Source: Gordonia lacunae
Lineage (GTDB): Bacteria; Actinomycetota; Actinomycetes; Mycobacteriales; Mycobacteriaceae
Direction: 5' to 3'
Assembly: GCF_002149015.1 (NCBI RefSeq)
Contig: NZ_NGFO01000024.1
Location: forward strand, 1 to 64,000
Length of the DNA stretch: 64,000 nucleotides
Shown here in pieces: positions 1-8,789 of this stretch. A program made the translations under genes and the position numbers. The notes under the pieces were generated by a model that was not told where the DNA came from, did no database searches, and saw only the letters and a program-made list of their open reading frames with translations. Positions within the stretch are counted from its first letter, which is position 1, and each line of letters starts with the position of its first letter.

Positions 1-1908
1 GAGCCCACCCCGCCCGCCGAGCCCGTCGAGGCGAAGACGGAAGCACGGGAACCCCGGCGTGCGCGAGCCGAGCGGGCCGGATCATCGGAGCAGAAGTCGG
101 ACGCGAACTCGCCGAAGCACGCGGCCAAACGTCCCGCGAATCCCGCGTCGAACACCCGTCGGCCCCGCCATGAGCGCGGCGATGCCCGCGGCGGCCGCCG
201 GCCCGAACCGGCGACCCCGGCCCCCGTCGATCGGCTGGGCACACCCCGACGACTGCCCAAGGGCGGTCTGCGCGTGGTGGCGCTCGGCGGCATCGGCGAG
301 ATCGGCCGCAACATGACCGTCTTCGAGTACAACGGCCGTCTGCTGATCGTCGACTGCGGCGTGCTCTTCCCCGAGGACGCCCAACCGGGTGTCGACCTGA
401 TCCTGCCGGACTTCCGGTACATCGAAGACCGCATGGACGACGTCGACGCGGTGATCCTGACCCACGGTCACGAGGACCACATCGGTGCTCTGCCGTTCCT
501 GCTCCGGCTGCGCAGCGACATCCCGGTGATCGGCGCGAAGTTCACGCTGGCGCTGGTCGAGGCCAAGTGCCGGGAGCATCGACTGCGGCCCAAGCTCGTC
601 GAGGTCATCGAAGGTCAGAAGACCTCACACGGTCCGTTCGAGTGCGAGTACTTCGCGGTCAACCACTCCATCCCCGACGCCCTGGCCGTCGCGATCCGGA
701 CTCCCGCCGGCGTCGTGCTGCACACCGGCGACATCAAGCTCGACCAGCTCCCGCTTGACGGCCGGCTGACCGACCTCGCCGGTTTCAGCCGACTCGGCGA
801 CGAGGGGGTCGACCTGTTCCTGGTGGACTCGACCAACGCCGAGGTGCCGGGCTTCGTGACCCCGGAGCGTCAGATCGGCGGGGTTCTCGACCAGGTCATC
901 GGCAAGGCGAAGCAGCGAGTCATCGTGGCGTCGTTCGCGAGCCACGTCCATCGCATCCAGCAGATCATCGACGTCGCGCACACCCACAACCGGCGGGTCA
1001 CCTTCGTCGGCCGTTCGATGGTGCGCAACATGCAGATCGCGCAGGATCTCGGTTATCTCTCGGTACCCGACGGCGTCGTCGTCGATCTCGACACCGCCGC
1101 CAGTCTGCCCGACCACCGCGTCGTGCTGATCTCGACCGGCTCGCAGGGCGAGCCGCTGTCGGCGCTTTCCCGGATGGCCCGCGGCGAGCACCGGCAGATC
1201 AACATCCGGGCCGACGACCTCGTCGTGCTGGCGTCCTCGCTGATCCCCGGCAACGAGAACTCGGTGTTCGCGGTCGTCAACGGTCTGGCCAAGCGAGGTG
1301 CGACCGTCATCACCCAGCAGAGCGCGAAGGTCCACGTCTCGGGCCACGCCTCGGCCGGTGAGCTGCTCTACCTCTACAACGCGGTGCGGCCCTCGAATGC
1401 GATGCCCGTCCACGGCGAGTGGCGGCACCTGCGCGCCAACGCCGCGCTCGCGGTCGCGACCGGGGTGCCTAAGGACCGGGTCGTCCTCGCCGAGGACGGC
1501 GTCGTCGTCGACCTCGTCGACGGCCGCGCCGACATCGTCGGGCGGGTTCCGGTCGGACACGTCTACGTCGACGGCCTCTCGGTCGGCGACGTGGGGGAGT
1601 CGACGCTGTCCGAACGTCTCGTGCTGGGGGAAGGCGGGTTCATCGCCATCACGGTGGCCGTGGATGTCACCACGGGCCGTGCGGTGAGCACGCCCGAGGT
1701 CTCCGGACGCGGCTTCTCCGACGACCCGGACGCGCTCAAGGAGGCCGCGAACATCGTCAATCAGACGCTCGATTCGCTGGCGGCCGAGGGTGTCACCGAC
1801 ACGCACCGGATCGCCCAGGGGATCCGGCGAGCCGTCGGCCGCTGGGTCTCGGCTGCGTATCGTCGCCGCCCGATGATCGTGCCCACGGTCATCGCGGTGG
1901 GGGACTGA
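1..1908 (+). CDS. rnj: Ribonuclease J, 5' end outside window
   Basis: Metallo-beta-lactamase/beta-CASP ribonuclease (RNase J) with 5'-3' exo- and endonuclease activity in RNA maturation and decay. The frame is open from base 1, so the true start lies upstream; a GTG at 274 falls inside the conserved LRVVALGGIGEIGRN core and is not the start. The catalytic HGHEDH motif is at 463-480, another ligand His at 664-666, and the beta-CASP/C-terminal motifs SGHASAGEL and PVHGEWRHL follow near 1340-1430. About 85 visible residues before the core are Arg/Pro/Ala-rich and look disordered, as in mycobacterial RNase J. Counterpart of Rv2752c. Function is secure; only the N-terminus is missing. Confidence 0.95.
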   Translation, partial: EPTPPAEPVEAKTEAREPRRARAERAGSSEQKSDANSPKHAAKRPANPASNTRRPRHERGDARGGRRPEPATPAPVDRLGTPRRLPKGGLRVVALGGIGEIGRNMTVFEYNGRLLIVDCGVLFPEDAQPGVDLILPDFRYIEDRMDDVDAVILTHGHEDHIGALPFLLRLRSDIPVIGAKFTLALVEAKCREHRLRPKLVEVIEGQKTSHGPFECEYFAVNHSIPDALAVAIRTPAGVVLHTGDIKLDQLPLDGRLTDLAGFSRLGDEGVDLFLVDSTNAEVPGFVTPERQIGGVLDQVIGKAKQRVIVASFASHVHRIQQIIDVAHTHNRRVTFVGRSMVRNMQIAQDLGYLSVPDGVVVDLDTAASLPDHRVVLISTGSQGEPLSALSRMARGEHRQINIRADDLVVLASSLIPGNENSVFAVVNGLAKRGATVITQQSAKVHVSGHASAGELLYLYNAVRPSNAMPVHGEWRHLRANAALAVATGVPKDRVVLAEDGVVVDLVDGRADIVGRVPVGHVYVDGLSVGDVGESTLSERLVLGEGGFIAITVAVDVTTGRAVSTPEVSGRGFSDDPDALKEAANIVNQTLDSLAAEGVTDTHRIAQGIRRAVGRWVSAAYRRRPMIVPTVIAVGD

Positions 1909-1942
1909 CCGGCGGCGGGGAACGGATTCACCGCACTGTCGC

Positions 1943-1948
1943 TACCGT
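1943..1948 (+). promoter_or_regulatory. -10 box of a probable leaderless promoter
   Basis: TACCGT lies 6 nt before the GTG start at 1955, which puts the expected transcription start at or next to the start codon. No Shine-Dalgarno sequence precedes this GTG. No convincing -35 was seen. Confidence 0.5.
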
Positions 1949-1954
1949 GGTCGT

Positions 1955-2587
1955 GTGACCGGTGCGCAGAACGAAAGAGCAGCCCTCGTCGAGACCCTGA
2001 CAAAGGTGGGTCCCGACGCGCCCACCTTGTGTGAGGGCTGGACCACCCGCGACCTGCTGGCCCATCTCGTCGTCCGCGAGCGACGCCCGGACACCGGTCC
2101 GGGCATCCTCATCCCGGCGTTCGCCGGCCACACCGAGAAGGTACGGGCCCAGGCGACGTCGAAGGACTGGGACTCCCAACTCGCCCTGCTCGCGTCGGGG
2201 CCACCGGTCTTCTCGCCGTTCAAGCTGGTCGACCGATTCGCCAACCTGGCCGAGATGTTCGTCCACCACGAAGACGTGCTGCGCGGCGGCGCCGATCCCG
2301 ACGGTCCCTGGACGCCCCGGGTCCTGACCCCGGAACTCGAGGCGGAACTCCGGACCCCGGCGAAGTCGATGGGCAAGATGACGCTCAAGAAGGTCCCGGC
2401 CCGGGTGACGCTGCGTACCCCCGACGGCGAGGATCTCGTCACCGCCGGTTCGGGCGACGAGGTCGTCGTCACCGGTCGGATCGGTGAGCTGGTGCTCTTC
2501 GCCTTCGGTCGTTCCCCCGTCGACGTCACGTACTCCGGCGACGAGTCGGCGATCACGGGGGTCCGCGAGAGTTCACGGGGCCTGTAG
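1955..2587 (+). CDS. TIGR03085 family metal-binding protein (MDMPI/DinB fold)
   Basis: A 210-residue protein of the actinobacterial TIGR03085 group, whose N-terminal half has the mycothiol-dependent maleylpyruvate isomerase/DinB four-helix fold. Typical family segments visible are CEGWTTRDLLAHLVVRER (about 26-43) and FVHHEDVLRG (about 105-114); these supply the His residues expected to bind a divalent metal. The substrate is unknown. It lies 46 nt after RNase J and 80 nt before ftsK on the same strand. GTG is chosen because it opens the conserved MTGAQNERA-type N-terminus and because a -10 box sits 6 nt upstream. The specific reaction cannot be stated. Confidence 0.8.
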   Translation: MTGAQNERAALVETLTKVGPDAPTLCEGWTTRDLLAHLVVRERRPDTGPGILIPAFAGHTEKVRAQATSKDWDSQLALLASGPPVFSPFKLVDRFANLAEMFVHHEDVLRGGADPDGPWTPRVLTPELEAELRTPAKSMGKMTLKKVPARVTLRTPDGEDLVTAGSGDEVVVTGRIGELVLFAFGRSPVDVTYSGDESAITGVRESSRGL

Positions 2588-2631
2588 GCGGTCACAACTT
2601 CGACACGTACCCCATCGTCCGTGTTGCCCGT

Positions 2632-2661
2632 GTGACTGATGTGATCACCGCCCATTAGTCT
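2632..2661 (+). promoter_or_regulatory. ftsK promoter, probably leaderless
   Basis: GTGACT (2632-2637) and TAGTCT (2656-2661) are separated by 18 nt. The -10 ends 6 nt before ATG 2668, so the transcript probably begins at the start codon. This also argues against the in-frame GTG at 2662. Confidence 0.55.
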
Positions 2662-2667
2662 GTGCGT

Positions 2668-5661
2668 ATGGCTTCGAAGGCAAGCACGGGTACGCGCGCG
2701 TCCTCCTCGCGCGGCGGTTCCGCACGCGGTGGTTCGACGCGCGGGGGTTCGACCGCAGGGAAATCGACTGGTGGCCGACGCGCGACGAGCGGTGGTGCGA
2801 CGAGCGGTTCGCGGGGTGGCTCCGCGAAGAGCAGCGGTCCGAAGAGCCAGTCGAAGACCGCGGGTACCACCAGGTCGAAGGCCGGGACGTCACGCAGCGG
2901 TTCGCGGTCCACCGCCCGCTCGGCTCCGGCCGAGTCGGTGGACCTGCATCGACGGTCCGTCGCCGCGGCGGGGGCGTCCGCGGTGGGCCGGGGCATCGGC
3001 GCCGGATGGTCGTTGTTCGCGCGCGGAGTGGGCAGTGCCGCGCGGGCCGGCTCGGGAGTCGGGCGCGGACCGCGCACCGAGGTCGTCGGGGAGTTCGACG
3101 ACAACGACGATGCCGATGTCGACGCCGACCTGTTCGACGACGAGTCCGGGGCAGACGTGCGTGGCCGACCCGTCGCCGGCGGTCACAGCCATCGGCGGGA
3201 CGGGACGGCGCTCGGGCTGCTGGCCTTCGGGCTGCTCGTCGGCGCCAGCGTCTGGTTCGGCGCGGCGGGCCCGGTGGGCGCCTTCATCGAGGCACTCATC
3301 CGCGCGGTCATCGGAGCCGCGGCCGTGCTCGTACCGGTCGGCCTGCTCGCGCTGGCGATCGTCCTGATGCGTCGTCCGGCCGCGCCGGAGCGACGCGGTC
3401 GCTACCTGGCCGGCGGTTTCCTCGTGGCCCTCCCGCTACTCGGTCTGATGCACCTCGTCGCCGGGGCGCCGGTGGACCTCCCGGGCCGTTCCGCGGCCGC
3501 CGGGTTCGTCGGTTTCGCGGTCGGTACCCCGCTGACGGCGGGTGTCACCGCCTGGGTGTCCGTCCCGATCCTGTTGCTGTGCATGGCATTCGGCGTACTC
3601 ATCCTCAGCGGGCGAACCGTCCGCGAGGTCGTGGACGCCGCCGCGGGCTACCTCGGTCTCGGTGTGGGGCGTGGCGACGACGCGCCCTGGGACGACGACG
3701 AGTGGGATGCCGAGGCGTGGGACACCGACGCCGAGAACTACGAGGATCCCGATTTCGGCGATCCGGCCGGCGACGCGGACGCCACCGCGTCGGACCCCTG
3801 GGACTCCGACGCGCTCGGATCACGGTCCCGCCGCCGCCCGTATTCGTCGAACCCGTACGACAACTACCCGCCGGATTCGGCGCCCGCGCGGACCTCGGGT
3901 CGGTCATCCCGGCGCAAGCCCGCCGAGGTCGCCGACGTCGCACCGCTCGACGAGGCCGTCACCGAGAGTCTCGCGGACGCCCCCGCGGGTGTCGCCGATC
4001 AGGTCACCGAGGTGATCCCGCCGGGCCCGCGCACCCGTGCCACCCCGGCTCGACGGTCGACCGCGCGGCCCGCGCCGCGTCCCGCACCCGAGCCGGAGCC
4101 CCGGCCCGATCTCGAGGACGAGAGCGGGGACGACGAGGCGTTCGTCCCGTCGGACCCGACGGCAGAAGGAGACTACCTGCTGCCGCCGGCCGACCTCCTC
4201 ATCGAAGGCGACCCGCCCAAGATGGGCAGCAGCGCCAACGACGACATGATCGACCGGATGACCGGAGTGCTGGAGCAGTTCAAGATCGACGCCGCGGTCA
4301 CCGGATACACCCGCGGTCCGACCGTCACGCGCTACGAGATCGAACTCGGCCCGGGTGTGAAGGTCGAGAAGATCACCGCGCTGCAACGCAACATCGCCTA
4401 CGCCGCGGCGACCGACAACGTCCGCCTGCTCGCGCCGATCCCAGGCAAGTCGGCGGTCGGTATCGAGGTCCCCAACTCCGACCGCGAGATGGTCCGCCTG
4501 GCCGACGTGCTGAACTCGCCGTCGACCCGGAAAGACAAGCATCCGTTGGTGATCGGCCTCGGAAAGGACATCGAGGGGGATTTCGTCAGCGCGAATCTGG
4601 CGAAGATGCCGCACCTGCTCGTCGCCGGTTCCACCGGTTCGGGCAAGTCGAGCTTCGTCAACTCGATGCTCGTCTCGCTGCTCAGCCGGGCGACCCCCGA
4701 GCAGGTGCGGATGATCCTCATCGACCCGAAGATGGTGGAGCTCACCCCGTACGAGGGCATCCCGCACCTCATCACGCCGATCATCACGCAGCCCAAGAAG
4801 GCCGCCGCGGCACTGGCCTGGCTCGTCGAGGAGATGGAGCAGCGCTACCAGGACATGAAGGCTTCGCGGGTGCGTCACATCGACGACTTCAACTCGAAGG
4901 TCCGGTCCGGTGACATCACGGCCCCGCTGGGCAGCGAGCGCGTCTACAAGCCATACCCGTACATCCTGGCGATCGTGGACGAGCTCGCCGACCTGATGAT
5001 GACCGCGCCCCGCGACGTCGAGGACGCGATCGTGCGGATCACCCAGAAGGCGCGCGCCGCCGGAATCCACCTGGTGCTCGCGACGCAGCGACCGTCGGTC
5101 GACGTCGTCACCGGTCTGATCAAGACCAACGTGCCGTCGCGGCTGGCGTTCGCGACGTCGTCGCTGACCGACTCACGCGTCATCCTGGACCAGCCGGGTG
5201 CGGAGAAGCTGATCGGCATGGGCGACGGCCTGTTCCTGCCGATGGGCGCCAACAAGCCGATCCGCATGCAGGGTGCCTACATCACCGACGAGGAGATCGC
5301 GGCGGTCGTCGACTTCTCCAAGGAGCAGGCCGAGCCGGAGTACACCGAGGGTGTCACCGCGGCGAAGGCGGGCGACAAGAAGGACATCGACAGCGACATC
5401 GGCAACGACCTCGACGATCTCCTGCAGGCGATCGAGCTGGTCGTGTCGAGCCAGTTCGGCTCGACGTCGATGCTGCAGCGCAAGCTGCGGGTCGGGTTCG
5501 CCAAGGCCGGCAGGCTGATGGACCTGATGGAGACACGGGGAGTGGTCGGGCCCAGCGAGGGATCGAAGGCGCGAGAGGTGCTCGTCAAGCCCGACGATCT
5601 CGCCGGCGTCATCGCGTCGATCACCGGCGGCGACGGCGAAACGGACAGTTCCGACACCTGA
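2668..5661 (+). CDS. ftsK: DNA translocase FtsK
   Basis: Septum-anchored dsDNA translocase that clears chromosome DNA from the division site and supports XerCD dimer resolution. 997 residues from ATG 2668. Residues 5-90 are a Gly/Ser/Arg/Thr low-complexity tail; four membrane segments follow at about 180-200, 205-235, 245-265 and 295-315; a long acidic/Pro linker runs to about 515; then the RecA-like motor with Walker A GSTGSGKS (654-661) and Walker B IVDE (D771-E772); the C-terminal gamma winged helix (about 915-985) has the [18 protein letters not shown] signature. The gamma domain implies recognition of KOPS-type sequences. Counterpart of Rv2748c. A GTG at 2662 is a weaker alternative start. 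Confidence 0.96.
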   Translation: MASKASTGTRASSSRGGSARGGSTRGGSTAGKSTGGRRATSGGATSGSRGGSAKSSGPKSQSKTAGTTRSKAGTSRSGSRSTARSAPAESVDLHRRSVAAAGASAVGRGIGAGWSLFARGVGSAARAGSGVGRGPRTEVVGEFDDNDDADVDADLFDDESGADVRGRPVAGGHSHRRDGTALGLLAFGLLVGASVWFGAAGPVGAFIEALIRAVIGAAAVLVPVGLLALAIVLMRRPAAPERRGRYLAGGFLVALPLLGLMHLVAGAPVDLPGRSAAAGFVGFAVGTPLTAGVTAWVSVPILLLCMAFGVLILSGRTVREVVDAAAGYLGLGVGRGDDAPWDDDEWDAEAWDTDAENYEDPDFGDPAGDADATASDPWDSDALGSRSRRRPYSSNPYDNYPPDSAPARTSGRSSRRKPAEVADVAPLDEAVTESLADAPAGVADQVTEVIPPGPRTRATPARRSTARPAPRPAPEPEPRPDLEDESGDDEAFVPSDPTAEGDYLLPPADLLIEGDPPKMGSSANDDMIDRMTGVLEQFKIDAAVTGYTRGPTVTRYEIELGPGVKVEKITALQRNIAYAAATDNVRLLAPIPGKSAVGIEVPNSDREMVRLADVLNSPSTRKDKHPLVIGLGKDIEGDFVSANLAKMPHLLVAGSTGSGKSSFVNSMLVSLLSRATPEQVRMILIDPKMVELTPYEGIPHLITPIITQPKKAAAALAWLVEEMEQRYQDMKASRVRHIDDFNSKVRSGDITAPLGSERVYKPYPYILAIVDELADLMMTAPRDVEDAIVRITQKARAAGIHLVLATQRPSVDVVTGLIKTNVPSRLAFATSSLTDSRVILDQPGAEKLIGMGDGLFLPMGANKPIRMQGAYITDEEIAAVVDFSKEQAEPEYTEGVTAAKAGDKKDIDSDIGNDLDDLLQAIELVVSSQFGSTSMLQRKLRVGFAKAGRLMDLMETRGVVGPSEGSKAREVLVKPDDLAGVIASITGGDGETDSSDT

Positions 5662-5673
5662 CGCAACCGCCTG

Positions 5674-5692
5674 ACCTGCAGTTTCTGCGGGT
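5674..5692 (+). terminator. Small hairpin after ftsK
   Basis: ACCTGCAG and CTGCGGGT form an 8-bp stem (one G-T pair) with a TTT loop, 12 nt after the ftsK stop. It is short and has no U-tract, so it is a weak terminator candidate. Confidence 0.3.
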
Positions 5693-5723
5693 CACCGGCG
5701 GTTTGTATAAGGTGGCCGCAGAT

Positions 5724-5846
5724 CCATGAGGGGAGTATCCCCAAAGCGGCGTCTCCGTCAATACGGTCACGACCCCCGACGATGCCGATCATCGTCGCGG
5801 CCGGGACCCGGAGCGTCGGCCCCCGTTCGGTGGGAGAGACCTCTGG
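5724..5846 (+). ncRNA. yybP-ykoY manganese riboswitch
   Basis: This leader element lies 34 nt before the TerC start. The P1 helix pairs 5724-5731 (CCATGAGG, one bulged T) with 5840-5846 (CCTCTGG). Family-conserved blocks are in the right order: GGGGAGTA at 5730-5737 just inside P1, GTCAATACGG near 5757, and GAGACCTC at 5836-5843 closing P1. Members of RF00080 bind Mn2+ and commonly precede TerC/Alx-type genes. Possible -10 sequences (TATAAG/TAAGGT) lie at 5706-5713. Whether it controls transcription or translation is not clear: the GGAGG ribosome site (5870-5874) is 24 nt past P1. Confidence 0.82.
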
Positions 5847-5880
5847 CTCGTCAGCTCATGCTGCCTGCTGGAGGTTTGGA

Positions 5881-6927
5881 ATGGATGTGTCGCTGTCCGT
5901 ATGGCTGATCACCTGTGCGGTGATCCTCGGACTGTTCGTGTTCGACTTCTTCACCCACGTTCGCGTGCCCCACGCGCCGTCGCTGAAGGAGTCGGGCATC
6001 TGGTCGGCGGTCTACATCGGCTTCGCCGTCATCTTCGGTCTCTTCGTCTGGTGGAACTGGGGTTCCACCTTCGGTGGTGAGTACTTCGCCGGGTACGTCA
6101 CCGAGAAGGCCCTCTCGGTGGACAACCTGTTCGTCTTCGTCATCATCATGGCGAAGTTCGCGGTGCCCAAGGAGTATCAGCAGAAGGTCCTGCTGCTCGG
6201 CATCCTGATGGCCCTGGTCATGCGCGGTATCTTCATCGCCGTCGGCGCCGCCGCGATCAACGCGTACAGCTGGGTCTTCTACCTGTTCGGTGCGTTCCTG
6301 ATCTTCACGGCCGTCAAGCTGCTCCGTGAGAGCGACGACCCGGTCGAGCACGAGGAGGAGCGCGAGACGCGCCTCGAGCGCTTCGTGAAGCGCTACCTGC
6401 GCACGCATGACTCGTACGACCGCGACAAACTGTTCACCCGCGTCAACGGCAAGCGGCTCGCGACCCCGATGCTGATGGTCCTCATCGTCATCGGCTTCAC
6501 CGATGTCCTGTTCGCGCTCGACTCGATCCCGGCGATCTACGGCCTCACGTCCGAGCCCTACCTGGTCTTCACCGCCAATGCGTTCGCCCTGATGGGCCTG
6601 CGTCAGCTGTTCTTCCTCATCGGTGGGCTGCTCGATCGCCTCGTGTACCTGTCCATCGGTCTGTCGATCATCCTCGCCTTCATCGGCGTCAAGCTGGTGC
6701 TGCACGCTCTGCACGAGAACACCCTGGGCTTCATCAACGGCGGCGAGCACGTGGCGGTCCCGGAGATCTCCACCGGCCTCTCGTTGTCGGTGATCCTCGG
6801 TGTGTTGGTGATCACGACGGTGGCCAGCCTGATCAAGAGCCGGGGGATGGCGACGACGGCGGAGGTCGAGTCCGCCGGCGAGCCGGCCGACCCCGACGCC
6901 CCGGCGCCGAAGTCCACCGACCTCTGA
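5881..6927 (+). CDS. TerC/Alx family membrane protein
   Basis: Integral membrane protein of the TerC family, 348 residues, about eight hydrophobic segments. Family hallmarks are the two acidic motifs in membrane segments, SVDNLFVF (D81-N82) and FALDSIPAIYGL (D214), thought to line a cation path. Alx/TerC homologues are linked to Mn2+ export and to metalation of exported proteins, which agrees with the Mn2+ riboswitch upstream. ATG 5881 is chosen because GGAGG lies 6 nt upstream; starts further 5' would run through the riboswitch. The cytoplasmic loop around 140-175 is charged and the C-terminus is Ala/Pro-rich. Transported ion is inferred from the riboswitch. Confidence 0.88.
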   Translation: MDVSLSVWLITCAVILGLFVFDFFTHVRVPHAPSLKESGIWSAVYIGFAVIFGLFVWWNWGSTFGGEYFAGYVTEKALSVDNLFVFVIIMAKFAVPKEYQQKVLLLGILMALVMRGIFIAVGAAAINAYSWVFYLFGAFLIFTAVKLLRESDDPVEHEEERETRLERFVKRYLRTHDSYDRDKLFTRVNGKRLATPMLMVLIVIGFTDVLFALDSIPAIYGLTSEPYLVFTANAFALMGLRQLFFLIGGLLDRLVYLSIGLSIILAFIGVKLVLHALHENTLGFINGGEHVAVPEISTGLSLSVILGVLVITTVASLIKSRGMATTAEVESAGEPADPDAPAPKSTDL

Positions 6928-6964
6928 CCGTCAGGTCCTTCCCGACGCGACGGGTGGACGTGGG

Positions 6965-7249
6965 TCAGGCCGGGAACGGCCCGAACACCTGCGTCCACTC
7001 GTCGATACGGATGGCGTCGACGGCCTGGTGCGCCTGGAACGGATCATTGGCGAGGAACGCCTCGGCCGCCTCGAGGTCGGCGGCGCGGATGACGATGAGC
7101 GCACCCGAGCCGTCGGGGTACGGTCCGGCGATCAGCACGTTCCCGGCCGAGTGCTCCTCGGCGAGCCACTCGCGGTGCAGTGGCCGGTGCTGATCCCGCA
7201 AGGCGGCCTTGGCGGGACGGTAGGTGTACTGCACGGCGAAGTACGGCAT
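6965..7249 (-). CDS. YciI family protein
   Basis: A 94-residue protein with the YciI-like ferredoxin fold: an N-terminal FAVQYTYRP strand, the HRPLHREWL helix, an ALIVIRAADLEAAEAFLANDPF core, and a C-terminal EWTQVFGPF strand. YciI relatives are related to EthD and muconolactone isomerases and carry a conserved His-Asp pair, but most have no defined substrate. ATG 7249 has AGGAG upstream and follows the argA stop by 2 nt, so the two are probably co-transcribed and translationally coupled. No function is proposed. Confidence 0.85.
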   Translation of the reverse strand: MPYFAVQYTYRPAKAALRDQHRPLHREWLAEEHSAGNVLIAGPYPDGSGALIVIRAADLEAAEAFLANDPFQAHQAVDAIRIDEWTQVFGPFPA

Positions 7250-7251
7250 GA

Positions 7252-7767
7252 TCACTCCTGCTCGATGGTTGCCAGCATCCGGGTGTTGCCCAGCGTGTTG
7301 GGTTTGACATAGCTGAGGTCGAGAAATTCCGCGACGCCGGTGTCGTAGGACCGGCACATCTCCTCGAAGACCTCCCGGGTGACCGGGGTGCCCTGGATCT
7401 CGGCGAAGCCGTGACGAGCGAAGAAGGTCGTCTCGAAGGTGAGCACGAACACCCGGGAGAGCTGGAGCTCGCGCGCCACCGCCATGAGCCGGTCGACGAG
7501 CAGGTGGCCGATGCCCCGCCCGGCGTGCGCATTGTCGACGGCGACGGTGCGGACCTCGCCGAGGTCGGCCCAGAGCACATGCAGCGCACCACAACCGACG
7601 ACCACCCCGTCGATGTCGGCGACCCAGAACTCCTGGACGGACTCGTAGAGGGTGACGAGATTCTTCTCGAGCAGGATCTTGCCGGCGTACTGATCGATCA
7701 GTTCTTTGATCCGCGGGACGTCGGAGGTGCGCGCACGACGGATGACGACGTGTTCGGCGGGGGACAT
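7252..7767 (-). CDS. argA: Amino-acid N-acetyltransferase (Rv2747 type)
   Basis: Single-domain GNAT acetyltransferase of 171 residues, the short ArgA form typified by Rv2747, which acetylates L-glutamate (and L-glutamine in vitro) in the first step of arginine synthesis. The acetyl-CoA pyrophosphate loop NAHAGRGIGHLL is near residues 76-87; the family C-terminal block FEEMCRSYDTGVAEFLDLSYVKPN is shortened here to its recognisable cores EEMCRSYDTG and LSYVKPNTLGN. It lies between ftsK and pgsA exactly as in M. tuberculosis. On the minus strand TAAGGT sits 8 nt before ATG and could serve as a -10 or, as AAGGTG, as a ribosome site. Confidence 0.88.
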   Translation of the reverse strand: MSPAEHVVIRRARTSDVPRIKELIDQYAGKILLEKNLVTLYESVQEFWVADIDGVVVGCGALHVLWADLGEVRTVAVDNAHAGRGIGHLLVDRLMAVARELQLSRVFVLTFETTFFARHGFAEIQGTPVTREVFEEMCRSYDTGVAEFLDLSYVKPNTLGNTRMLATIEQE

Positions 7768-7928
7768 GGGAATTCACCTTAGTCCTGTCCGGCGCGCGCA
7801 GCCCACGCCGACGCGGCGCGCTGGACCGACCTGTTCACCACGTCCACCGGGCCTGCGGATACCCTGATGGGCGTGTACATGAGGACTGCCCTGAACTGCG
7901 GCACGATGCCGCGATCGGGGGCGAGCTC

Positions 7929-8630
7929 ATGACCGACCGGATCAGACGAGCGGTCGACGAGAAGGGCATCGCCAACGTCGGGCGCGGACCCGATCACATC
8001 ACCGACCCCGTCGACCCGGTTCCGGTGGTCAACATCGCCAATGCGCTCACGGTGTTCCGGATCGTCCTGGTCCCGGTGTTCCTCGTGGCGTTGTTCATGG
8101 AGTCCGGCGAATCGACGCTGTGGCGTTCGATCGCGACGATCGTCTTCGGTGTCGCGGCGCTGACCGACCGATACGACGGGATGATCGCCCGGCAGCGCGG
8201 TCTGATCACCGACTTCGGCAAACTCGCCGACCCGATCGCGGACAAGGCGCTGATCGGCGGCGCGCTCGTCGGACTGTCGATTCTCGGAATCCTGCCGTGG
8301 TGGGTGACCGTGGTGATCATCGCCCGCGAGGTGTGGGTGACCGCGCTGCGCTTCTGGGTGTTGCGGCACAAGGTCATCCCCGCCAGTCGCGGCGGCAAAC
8401 TGAAGACGCTGCTACAGGCGCTCGCCATCGGCCTCTACCTGCTCCCGCTGGGCGGTCCGTGGCAGGTCGCCGCCGACATCCTGATGGGACTGGCCGTGGT
8501 GGTGACCATCTACACCGGGTTGGACTACACGTGGCAGGCGGTCAAGGTCCGGTCCGACCGCGACGATCCCGAACCCCGACCGTCGGCTCCGCGCCGACGT
8601 GCTGTGGGAGGAACCGGCGGCGGTCGCTGA
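7929..8630 (+). CDS. pgsA: CDP-diacylglycerol-glycerol-3-phosphate phosphatidyltransferase
   Basis: Membrane CDP-alcohol phosphatidyltransferase, 233 residues, making phosphatidylglycerol phosphate, the precursor of PG and cardiolipin. The full catalytic signature D-x2-DG-x2-AR-x8-G-x3-D-x3-D is present starting at DRYDGMIAR (about residues 79-87) and ending ADPIAD. About five hydrophobic segments surround it. The first 35 residues are a soluble tail. Counterpart of Rv2746c (PgsA3). GGGGGCGAG precedes the ATG; TACCCT at 7860-7865 is a possible -10. It stands just upstream of the clgR stress promoter, so some read-through into clgR is possible. Confidence 0.93.
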   Translation: MTDRIRRAVDEKGIANVGRGPDHITDPVDPVPVVNIANALTVFRIVLVPVFLVALFMESGESTLWRSIATIVFGVAALTDRYDGMIARQRGLITDFGKLADPIADKALIGGALVGLSILGILPWWVTVVIIAREVWVTALRFWVLRHKVIPASRGGKLKTLLQALAIGLYLLPLGGPWQVAADILMGLAVVVTIYTGLDYTWQAVKVRSDRDDPEPRPSAPRRRAVGGTGGGR

Positions 8631-8679
8631 GTTCGACTATCGTCGACCAGACGGTGCTGCGGTGACCCATCGGTGCTGC

Positions 8680-8708
8680 GGGAACTCGTCGACGCCGCGA
8701 AGCGTTGG
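8680..8708 (+). promoter_or_regulatory. ECF-sigma (SigE/SigH-type) promoter of clgR
   Basis: GGGAAC (8680-8685), 18-nt spacer, GTTGG (8704-8708). This is the classic mycobacterial SigE/SigH consensus. M. tuberculosis clgR is SigE-dependent, so position and sequence agree. An ACGCCGCGAAGCGT palindrome (8692-8705) lies in the spacer. Expected transcription start is near 8714. Confidence 0.75.
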
Positions 8709-8789
8709 GTAGGGAAGCAGACGCCCCGCCGGTCAGGTGGGCGCCGAGCAGTTCAGTTGGGCCGAGAAGTTCAGTAGGGAGGAGACTCG

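Noticed and set aside
274-276. GTG 274 as the start of RNase J
   Set aside because: It lies inside the conserved core (after LPKGGLR) and the frame is open to base 1.
3904-5070. A 388-codon antisense frame within ftsK
   Set aside because: High-GC shadow with Asp/His/Arg bias, no family resemblance, no start signals.
6965-7777. A 270-codon minus-strand frame covering argA and YciI
   Set aside because: Only its last 94 codons match a family (YciI, starting at ATG 7249 with AGGAG); the rest is an Arg-rich shadow of argA in another frame.
8692-8705. ClgR autoregulatory site ACGCCGCGAAGCGT
   Set aside because: The reported ClgR site has 5 nt between CGC and GCG; here there are 6, and it lies in the spacer of an ECF promoter. 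Kept only as a remark.
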